The notes under the pieces are model-generated. The model was not told the origin of the DNA. It ran no database searches and saw nothing but the letters and a program-made list of their open reading frames with translations. Position numbers and translations under genes: made by a program. From Carnobacterium gallinarum DSM 4847 (GTDB taxonomy: Bacteria > Bacillota > Bacilli > Lactobacillales > Carnobacteriaceae), in contig NZ_JQLU01000005.1 of NCBI RefSeq assembly GCF_000744375.1, forward strand, positions 2,775,496 to 2,839,495: a DNA stretch of 64,000 bases, read 5' to 3'. Below are positions 10,203 through 17,706 of this stretch, in pieces. Position 1 is the stretch's first letter, and each line of letters opens with the position of its first letter.

Positions 10203-10501
10203 TCTATCAGAGAGGATACAAGTAAATCAATAGTACATTTTAACTAAGAGTGAGGTCGATCTTTAAATTTCTTTCTAAAACAAAATTCGGTTCTTACTTT
10301 ACTTCTTCGATTCTATTCCTAACACTTACGAAAAACACTTTTTACTGTACTTAACTAAATGAGCGAAACAGTGGAAATCTGTAATCTTAAAACACGATAT
10401 TTGATTTAACTTGCTCTTTTACAAAAAATTGTAACAAATGAGAAATTTTTCTGATTTACTTGTATAATCATCTCTCTTACTATCTAGAGTATAACATGCT
10501 A

Positions 10502-10515
10502 AGTAAGCGTTTGCA
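10502..10515. promoter_or_regulatory. cre-like site (CcpA)
   Basis: AGTAAGCGTTTGCA matches 13 of 14 positions of the Gram-positive cre consensus TGWAARCGYTWNCW (first base differs). It lies about 40 bp before the broken frame at 10556, so it may be the surviving operator of a lost carbon-regulated gene. Confidence 0.45.
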
Positions 10516-10555
10516 ATAGATATGCTTTTATATTTTAGTATTCAAAAGAAGAATT

Positions 10556-10940
10556 TTGATAGAATTGATCAATTCTATAGTATTATTCGTACTTAATGGT
10601 CATTCAGATAAAATTAAACAAGAACTTCAAAATGGAAAACATACCCTAATAAGTTGTTACCGTACTTTTATAACCTTACTGTATGCTGATGGTTCTGAAA
10701 ATAGAGGTTATGAATTACACTCTACTAATGATTCTGCATAAGTTTTCAATCAATTCCGAATACCAGAAAATCTGAAAATGAGTCTCAAAGATGAGAAAAA
10801 AATTTTATAATAGAAAAGCAATGTCAAATTTTAATTATAGAGATTTTTTTGATGATCATATTCACTGACAAGCTGCCTATCGGATTTTGGAAGGAAGAGG
10901 AATAACTAAGATATTAATTGGACTCATCCATTGGCAGGAA
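10556..10940 (+). pseudogene. Broken gene of unknown family
   Basis: A 61-residue frame beginning TTG (10556-10741, text such as VLNGHSDKIKQELQNGKH and LLYADGSENRGYEL) is followed, in shifted frames, by more protein-like segments (AAYRILEGRGITKIL near 10870-10915). The frame lacks a ribosome binding site and ends at an in-frame stop. It reads like remnants of one frameshifted gene; I cannot identify it. Confidence 0.3.
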
Positions 10941-11140
10941 GCATTTTACAATTGAATCTAGAAAATAAGAATAAAAAGGATTTTTGAGCTGTTTTAATCT
11001 GTTAGATCGAAGCAATTTAAGTTTAAGACTAGTCCATCTATCTTTTTATTTTATCTAATTTAAACTTCATACGTAGCATTCATTTTTTATAGAAAATTTA
11101 AATGGTTTTACTAATAATATTCAATCGATCAAAAGTCCGA

Positions 11141-11169
11141 TTGCTCTAAAAATTAGGCTGTGCTATACT
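11141..11169 (+). promoter_or_regulatory. Promoter of the TetR gene
   Basis: -35 TTGCTC (11141-11146), 17-bp spacer and -10 TATACT (11164-11169), preceded by TGC (extended -10). Confidence 0.65.
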
Positions 11170-11241
11170 GGTGTGTAATGAAAAGTAACTACTTGCTTTT
11201 TTTATAGAAAATAAAAAATTCGTTCTAATTTAATTTATATT

Positions 11242-11856
11242 ATGGAAGGTGTGAGTCCGATAGATGAGAAACAGATAACTGGTACGCAACAGCGGATTAT
11301 TGATGCTGCATTGCACCTTATTTCTCAAGTTGGATATAAAAGTACAACAACCAAGTTAATTGCACAAGAGGCTGAGGTCAATGAAACGACAATCTTTAAA
11401 AATTTCAAATCAAAAGAAGCCTTGATGAATGTTGCTTTTAAACAGCATGCAAATCAAATTAAAGAAGAGGTTGATACTTTTTTTCAACAGGATTTTAAAG
11501 ATTCAAGAGATTTATTAAAACGCACAGGACACTTTATTCAAGATACCTATACAAAGCATCGTTATGTAGTTATTGGTTCAATTAAAGAAGTCGGCAATGA
11601 AAAAGCAAAAACAATTTTTAATTATAAGCAAGAATACATTAATGCCATGCTTTCGGAAAAGCTACAAGAATTTCCTGATGCAGAACATTTTTGTCAAAAA
11701 GATTATGAAACAATCAGCTTTATTTTTAATAATGCTATTGTTGCATTATTGCTCCAAGAAATTGGACAGGCGGATGGAGAATCAGTAGAGTCTAAAATTA
11801 CTTTAGAAAATATTATTGATATGACATTACGTCCATTTGAAGAAGAAAATGATTGA
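11242..11856 (+). CDS. TetR/AcrR family transcriptional regulator
   Basis: The 204-residue protein has the TetR N-terminal HTH (QQRIIDAALHLISQVGYKSTTTKLIAQEAEVNETTIFKNFKSKEAL, about residues 13-57) and a helical ligand-binding C-terminal domain of normal size. Target and ligand are unknown. The gene has its own promoter at 11141-11169 and ends 25 bp before tgt, so it may contribute transcription to tgt. The start is unclear: ATG 11242 has no ribosome binding site ahead of it, whereas a good one (GGAAGGTG) lies just inside the frame with only a non-standard ATA at the right distance; GTG 11251 is too close. Confidence 0.85.
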   Translation: MEGVSPIDEKQITGTQQRIIDAALHLISQVGYKSTTTKLIAQEAEVNETTIFKNFKSKEALMNVAFKQHANQIKEEVDTFFQQDFKDSRDLLKRTGHFIQDTYTKHRYVVIGSIKEVGNEKAKTIFNYKQEYINAMLSEKLQEFPDAEHFCQKDYETISFIFNNAIVALLLQEIGQADGESVESKITLENIIDMTLRPFEEEND

Positions 11857-11869
11857 GATTGAAAAATAG

Positions 11870-13027
<1,158 letters not shown>

Positions 13028-13130
13028 TAAAATGAAGAGAAACAAAGGAAATTACTAGCTGAAAATCAAAAAGTTTGTTACAGTATATAATGAACTGTTT
13101 TTCAAAGTATAGAAATGGAGTGAATCGTAC

Positions 13131-13520
13131 ATGTCAGGAATAATTAGCTTTTTACCATTCATTGCAATCATTGGAGTGTTTTACTTCTTCATGATGAAGC
13201 CGCAAAAAAAGGCTGCAGATGAAAAGAAAAAAATGATGGATTCTCTAAAAAAAGGAGATCATATTGTTACAATCGGTGGACTACATGGTGAAGTTGATGA
13301 AGTCAATGAATCTGATAAAACCGTTTCTCTTGATTGTGATGGCATCTATTTAACTTTTGAAAGAGCTGCAATTGCTCGAATTCTACCTTCAACACCAGCA
13401 GAACCTGTTGTTTCAGAAGTATCTTTAACAAAAGAAGAAGTTTCTGTTGATGAAGCAACTGAAGAAGTTGTCATTGAGGAAGACGTTTTAGATGTAACAA
13501 AAGAAGATGAAACAAAATAA
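13131..13520 (+). CDS. yajC: Preprotein translocase accessory subunit YajC
   Basis: YajC is a small single-pass membrane protein associated with SecDF-YidC. The 129-residue protein starts with one membrane segment (FLPFIAIIGVFYFFMMKPQKKAADEKKK), then the conserved KGDHIVTIGGLHGEV region and a long acidic tail rich in Glu, Asp, Thr and Val (about residues 85-129), longer than in many homologues. No secDF is adjacent. ATGGAGTGAATC upstream gives a reasonable ribosome binding site, and the terminator at 13537 separates it from mprF. Confidence 0.93.
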   Translation: MSGIISFLPFIAIIGVFYFFMMKPQKKAADEKKKMMDSLKKGDHIVTIGGLHGEVDEVNESDKTVSLDCDGIYLTFERAAIARILPSTPAEPVVSEVSLTKEEVSVDEATEEVVIEEDVLDVTKEDETK

Positions 13521-13536
13521 ATTGTCATTTACTAAG

Positions 13537-13571
13537 ACTTGGAAAAAAGCCATTGGTTTTTTTCTAAGTTT
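13537..13571 (+). terminator. Terminator after yajC
   Basis: Stem ACTTGGAAAAAA/TTTTTTCTAAGT (13537-13548 with about 13558-13569, one G-T pair) with T-rich 3' arm. Confidence 0.75.
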
Positions 13572-13696
13572 TATTTATTTATCTCACAGTTTTTGTTCAA
13601 CTATTTGAAGGAGGATTACTTTATTAATTCTTGTCAATTAGGTATGATAAACGTAGTTAGATAAAATTAATTTGGAGAGGTTTGAGGTGTGTTAAG

Positions 13697-16267
13697 ATGA
13701 AAGAGAAGGTTCAGCTTTTCATGAAGTGGTTTCAAAAAAATTTAACTTGGGTAAAACTCTTTTTTATTGGATTTATTTTATTATTTGTACTTTCTCAAGT
13801 ATTAAAAATTGCATCAGATATTAACTATCAGGAATTAAAAAGTAGTTTGTTTTCTCAAAGTCCAATTGCCGTTATTTTAATGTTTGTTTTAGGATTGATT
13901 GCGGTACTACCAATGATGTTATATGATTTTACAATTGTAAAACTTTTACCAGGTGAATTTAGTTGGATGCATATTTTTAAAGCCGGTTGGATTACGAATA
14001 CTTTTACGAATATTGGTGGTTTTGGTGGGTTTTTAGGAGCCTCATTACGCGCAACTTTTTTTGGAAAAGATGCTAGTCATAAAGAAATTATTTTAGCAAT
14101 TTCAAAAATCGCCTTATTTCTATTGTCTGGTTTATCCATTTATTCATTGATTGGATTAATTAGTTTAGCGATCCCAAATTACGCAACGAATTTTCAAGAT
14201 TATTGGCCATGGTTATTAGGTGGCGCTTCTTATTTTCCAATTGTCTTTATTTTTACTAAGATAAAAAGCAAAACCTTATTTGAAGATTTACCTCTAAGAC
14301 GCGAATTAGTCTTAATAGGTGCTTCCATTTTAGAATGGGGTTCAGCATTGGGTTTCTTTATTGTTATTGGTTATTTATTGCAAGAACCAGTGAACTTAGT
14401 TGATATTTTTCCGATATTTATCATCGCATCGATTATTGGAATTGTTTCCATGGTGCCAGGTGGAATTGGAACGTTCGATGTATTTATGATTTATGGGCTA
14501 GGACAAATTGGTGTATCAAAAGAATTAGCAGTTGTTTGGTTGTTATTTTATCGAATTTTTTACTATATTATTCCATTTTTGATTGGGATTTTATTTTTTG
14601 CTCATGATGGCGGTAGTAAAGTAAATACTTATTTAGATGGATTACCGAAACAACTCATTCAAAAGGTTGCCCATGTATTTTTAGTAGTGTTTGTTTATTT
14701 CTCTGGATTTATGATGATTTTGATTTCAACTGTCCCAAATCTAGCCTTTCATAATCATTTTTTTGCAAGGCTCTATCCTTTTACCTTTTTCTTTATTACT
14801 CAGCTGAGTAATGTTATTTTTGGGTTCTTGTTATTGGGCTTAGCACGGGGGATTGAAAGCAAAGTGAAGAAGGCTTATTGGCCGACTATTATTATTTTAG
14901 GTTTTGGAATTGTGAATACGTTACAAAAAGATTTTTCTTGGAGTTTAACGTTCTTTTTAGCTTTTGTAGTTTTTTGTGTTTATCTAGCACGTAATGAATT
15001 TCAGCGGGTAAAATTAGTTTATTCTTGGGGGAAAGTCTTTGTTGATGGAGGCGTCGTTTTTGGAACGTTATTCTTCTATATTATCTTAGGATTTTTAAAT
15101 TCTCCGCGGTTTCACCAGCAACGACGAGTTCCTAGAAATTTACTATTTCCTTCACATTCTATGTGGTTGATTGGATTTATTGGAGTAGTAGTAGGGATTG
15201 TTAGTTTTCTTTTGATTGTGAATTATTTGATGCGTTCCAAATTAACAATTGGCGTTGCTTTCGATGAAACACGTTTGAAAAAATTACTTGCTGAATTTGG
15301 TGGCAATGAGGTCAGTCATCTTGTTTTTTTACGCGACAAGAATTATTATTTTTATCAAATCGATGATGGCAGTGAGCTTAAAGATCAGCTAGTTTTTCAA
15401 TTTAAAAAAGAAGCAGATAAGTTAATTATTATGGGAGAACCTTTTGGAAATAAGCAGTATTTAGAAACAGCGATTGTAGCCTTTATGGATGAGGCAGAGC
15501 GCTTTGGTTACTGTTTAGTCTTCTATGAAGTTAGCGGTGATCTCGTGACGATTTTACATGAATTAGGCTATGACTTTATGAAAGTCGGTGAAGAAGGGCA
15601 TGTTGAATTGGCTGAGTTTACGTTATCTGGGAAGAAACGGCGTGCTGAACGAGCGTTGGTGAATAAGATTGAACGCGAAAATTATCAATTTAGAATGGTT
15701 GAACCACCATTTACAGCGGAATTTTTAGCTGAAATCAAAGAGGTATCCGATAGCTGGTTAGATAAGCGTCAAGAGAAAAGTTTTTCATTAGGTTTTTATG
15801 ATGTTTATTATTTAAACCAAGCGCCGATAGCGGTTGTAGAAGATGAAAAAGGAACAATTGTGGCTTTTGCTTCTATGATGCCTAGTGAAACGGAAAAACT
15901 TATCTCTATTGATTTGATGCGTCATGACTTACAAAAGGCTCCTTCAGGTGTAATGGATTATTTATTTGTGAAACTATTTGAACTAAATCGTGAAGCGGGT
16001 TATGTAGAGTTTAATATGGGAATGGCGCCACTTTCTAATGTGGGAGTAACTAGATATAGTTTTCTAAGTGAACGAGTTGCTAGATTAATCTATCGCTTTG
16101 GTACGAAATTCTACGGTTTTGTTGGTTTACGTAACTACAAAGAGAAATATGTGACCACTTGGATTCCAAAATATGTGGCTTTTCGCAAAAAAAATTCGAT
16201 TCTATTTACTATGTTGCAATTAGTTATTGTCGTAGGGAAAAAAAAGACCTACATTGAAGAAGAGTAG
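13697..16267 (+). CDS. mprF: Phosphatidylglycerol lysyltransferase/flippase MprF
   Basis: MprF transfers lysine from lysyl-tRNA to phosphatidylglycerol and flips the product outward, lowering surface negative charge and sensitivity to cationic peptides and daptomycin. The 856-residue protein has a large N-terminal membrane domain with about 14 hydrophobic segments (flippase, residues 1-510 or so, including MVPGGIGTFDVFMIYGLG), and a cytosolic GNAT-like synthase domain (about 520-850) with FYEVSGDLVTILHELGYDFMKVGEEGHVEL, KRRAERALVNKIERE and FNMGMAPLSNVG. ATG 13697 follows GAGGTG (13684-13689); a TTG at 13682 opens the frame. Length is typical. Confidence 0.94.
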   Translation: MKEKVQLFMKWFQKNLTWVKLFFIGFILLFVLSQVLKIASDINYQELKSSLFSQSPIAVILMFVLGLIAVLPMMLYDFTIVKLLPGEFSWMHIFKAGWITNTFTNIGGFGGFLGASLRATFFGKDASHKEIILAISKIALFLLSGLSIYSLIGLISLAIPNYATNFQDYWPWLLGGASYFPIVFIFTKIKSKTLFEDLPLRRELVLIGASILEWGSALGFFIVIGYLLQEPVNLVDIFPIFIIASIIGIVSMVPGGIGTFDVFMIYGLGQIGVSKELAVVWLLFYRIFYYIIPFLIGILFFAHDGGSKVNTYLDGLPKQLIQKVAHVFLVVFVYFSGFMMILISTVPNLAFHNHFFARLYPFTFFFITQLSNVIFGFLLLGLARGIESKVKKAYWPTIIILGFGIVNTLQKDFSWSLTFFLAFVVFCVYLARNEFQRVKLVYSWGKVFVDGGVVFGTLFFYIILGFLNSPRFHQQRRVPRNLLFPSHSMWLIGFIGVVVGIVSFLLIVNYLMRSKLTIGVAFDETRLKKLLAEFGGNEVSHLVFLRDKNYYFYQIDDGSELKDQLVFQFKKEADKLIIMGEPFGNKQYLETAIVAFMDEAERFGYCLVFYEVSGDLVTILHELGYDFMKVGEEGHVELAEFTLSGKKRRAERALVNKIERENYQFRMVEPPFTAEFLAEIKEVSDSWLDKRQEKSFSLGFYDVYYLNQAPIAVVEDEKGTIVAFASMMPSETEKLISIDLMRHDLQKAPSGVMDYLFVKLFELNREAGYVEFNMGMAPLSNVGVTRYSFLSERVARLIYRFGTKFYGFVGLRNYKEKYVTTWIPKYVAFRKKNSILFTMLQLVIVVGKKKTYIEEE

Positions 16268-16276
16268 TGTTATAAT
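16268..16276 (+). promoter_or_regulatory. Extended -10 for comN
   Basis: TGTTATAAT at the very end of mprF gives comN its own probable promoter. Confidence 0.5.
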
Positions 16277-16311
16277 AGAGAGACTAATTTATATGGAAAG
16301 GAGGGTGTCCG

Positions 16312-16596
16312 TTGCAACAGAAAAAACCAATTATATCCTATGAACGCATCGAACCTTGGCTAGCTTTAAAAGTTAAAGAGTTTGCTAAATTGGGATATCC
16401 TTATATATCAGAGGATGATTTGTGGAATTTTCTAATTAGTTTTCGCTGGAAGCGGGCTACTCCAGACCACTATTATCAGCAAATTAAACAAATTGTCACT
16501 CTCACTCCAAATGATTATTTGGATTTTGCTTCATTGCAAGCACAAATTTATCAAGTAGAATCCTTAGAAGAGATGGATTTAGACGGACTTTTATAA
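16312..16596 (+). CDS. comN: Post-transcriptional regulator ComN-like
   Basis: The 94-residue soluble protein matches the ComN family, which in Bacillus controls accumulation of comE competence mRNA after transcription. It reads EPWLALKVKEFAKLGYPYISEDDLWNFLISFRWKRATPDHYYQQIKQIVTLTPNDYLDF, the conserved helical core of this family, which normally measures 90-100 residues. The start is TTG 16312 behind a very strong GGAGGGTG site; no in-frame ATG fits. Its role in a lactic acid bacterium is inferred only from the family. Confidence 0.82.
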   Translation: MQQKKPIISYERIEPWLALKVKEFAKLGYPYISEDDLWNFLISFRWKRATPDHYYQQIKQIVTLTPNDYLDFASLQAQIYQVESLEEMDLDGLL

Positions 16597-16664
16597 AAGT
16601 GAAGAACTAAGTGAGCGATCGAAAACTATTATATTTGAATAAAATCCATTAAATGAAAAGTAAG

Positions 16665-16714
16665 AAACTGCAAGAAATCAGCATTTGTAAAAATGGATTT
16701 CTTGCAGTTTTTTC
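16665..16714 (+). terminator. Terminator after comN
   Basis: A perfect 15-bp stem AAACTGCAAGAAATC/GATTTCTTGCAGTTT (16665-16679 with 16696-16710) then T-run. Confidence 0.93.
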
Positions 16715-16822
16715 AATTTTAAAACTTATGTGCCAGTCTCTTAGTTTTTTTACTCAGAATCATACTTATAAGTTATTTAAATTACAGTTAGCAGAAGCTT
16801 TAATTAAGCGGATCTTTTATTC

Positions 16823-16852
16823 TTTACAGAGAATGTACGTTCGTGGTAAACT
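16823..16852 (+). promoter_or_regulatory. Promoter-like element with a LexA-like core before the DUF1801 gene
   Basis: TTTACA (16823-16828) and TAAACT (16847-16852) bracket GAATGTACGTTC (about 16831-16842), one mismatch from the LexA core GAAC-N4-GTTC. The remaining 16715-16822 shows nothing. Confidence 0.35.
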
Positions 16853-16902
16853 CGTATTAATTAAATATGATTGTATCAATTCATAGAGAAAAGAGGAATG
16901 AG

Positions 16903-17241
16903 ATGAACTCAGAGGTGACGACTTATATTAATAATTTGGACAAACCTTGGAAAGTTACATTGACAAATGAACTAAGAGAGCTTGTGCATGAAAATATACC
17001 TGATATAGAAGAAAAAATTCAATACAAGAAACCACACTTTTTAAAAAATGGTCACTACGCAGCGGTTATCTCACCAAGCAAAGATGCCATTGCTTTTATG
17101 ATTATGAATACTGAAAAAATTGAATTTCCTAAAGAGTTTTCAGGACCTAAAGAACGAAAATGGATCAAAATAACGGAAGGTCAAACAGTTGATTTTGAAA
17201 TGTTAAAAAGTTTTTTATTAGAAGCCACAAAAGATTTATAA
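16903..17241 (+). CDS. DUF1801 domain protein
   Basis: The 112-residue soluble protein matches the DUF1801 (YdhG-type) fold: WKVTLTNELRELVHENIPDIEEKIQYKKPHFLKNGHYAAVISPSKDAIAFMIMN. Members are small alpha/beta proteins with a deep pocket and no proven activity. A start at 16867 is possible, but AGAGGAATGAG just before ATG 16903 decides for the shorter form. It is a single-gene unit between two strong hairpins. Confidence 0.8.
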   Translation: MNSEVTTYINNLDKPWKVTLTNELRELVHENIPDIEEKIQYKKPHFLKNGHYAAVISPSKDAIAFMIMNTEKIEFPKEFSGPKERKWIKITEGQTVDFEMLKSFLLEATKDL

Positions 17242-17296
17242 GAGAGTGAAACAAAAATCATAAAAAATGGAAATGATAAGCAATCCAGTTTTTCAT

Positions 17297-17345
17297 AATA
17301 GAGTGACCCCAAAAAGTCTAACTTTTTGGGGTCACTCTATTTTTT
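17297..17345. terminator. 21-bp perfect palindrome, bidirectional terminator
   Basis: AATAGAGTGACCCCAAAAAG.. (17297-17317) pairs with its exact complement at 17321-17341 over a 3-nt loop, then T-run. The arms carry TGACCCCAAAAAGT and TAACTTTTTGGGGTCA, which look like ends of IS3-family elements, so this terminator may derive from one. Confidence 0.9.
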
Positions 17346-17590
17346 ACGTAATTGAATTCATATTCTCCAATTCGGTAAAGTTTATATTTACTGATTTATT
17401 TGTGATTGATTTAGTAAAAAAAATTTCGTTTAGTAGAGTGTATACTAGAGATAGTTAGTAGTTTAAACTCTCTTTGTGATAAAAGTTCAAAAGTTATCTT
17501 TATTTTTTTTAATGACTGAACTTTGAAATATCTATATGTTTATTGTTTTAAAACCTTATAAATTGCTGTTTTTATTGTTTTTTTGTGTTT
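17346..17590. other. AT-rich upstream region of adhE
   Basis: About 245 bp with no gene. One in-frame stretch of 63 codons at 17267-17458 overlaps the terminator and has no ribosome binding site, so it is not called. The useful signals start at 17591. Confidence 0.5.
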
Positions 17591-17608
17591 TAGTGAAAAA
17601 AATCACAA
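17591..17608. promoter_or_regulatory. Rex-like operator 1 of adhE
   Basis: TAGTGAAAAAAATCACAA keeps the Rex core GTGA-N6-TCAC exactly and matches the consensus TTGTGAAATATTTCACAA at most other positions. It ends 7 bp upstream of the -35, as for a classical redox repressor site. Confidence 0.75.
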
Positions 17609-17615
17609 AAAACTA

Positions 17616-17644
17616 TTTACAAATCATTTAAAACAGGTTATGAT
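17616..17644 (+). promoter_or_regulatory. adhE promoter
   Basis: -35 TTTACA (17616-17621), 17-bp spacer, -10 TATGAT (17639-17644). Start of transcription would be near 17651, inside Rex-like site 2. Confidence 0.78.
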
Positions 17645-17648
17645 GTTC

Positions 17649-17666
17649 TTGTGAAGTAATTAACAA
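17649..17666. promoter_or_regulatory. Rex-like operator 2 of adhE
   Basis: TTGTGAAGTAATTAACAA matches TTGTGAA-N4-TTNACAA exactly apart from the C of one half-site. It overlaps the predicted transcription start. Confidence 0.7.
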
Positions 17667-17706
17667 TTAAAAAATCAAGTTTTTAAATCATAGGAGGAAC
17701 CAAAAA

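Larger units (their letters stand above)
10203..11140. other. Long intergenic stretch with decayed DNA
   Basis: About 1 kb without an intact gene. It contains a TATAAT at 10463-10468, a near-consensus catabolite-control (cre) sequence at 10502-10515, a 61-codon frame at 10556-10741 and further broken frames to about 10990. No RNA gene or repeat was recognised. Confidence 0.6.

Noticed and set aside
16653-16886. 77-codon open frame after comN
   Set aside because: It runs through a perfect terminator hairpin, lacks a ribosome binding site and has AT-rich random composition.
17267-17458. 63-codon open frame across the 21-bp palindrome
   Set aside because: It begins inside the previous gene's 3' region, spans the terminator and has no family-like pattern.
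17474-17491. TTGTGATAAAAGTTCAAA as a third Rex site before adhE
   Set aside because: Only one half-site fits; the second half has several mismatches and it lies far from the promoter.
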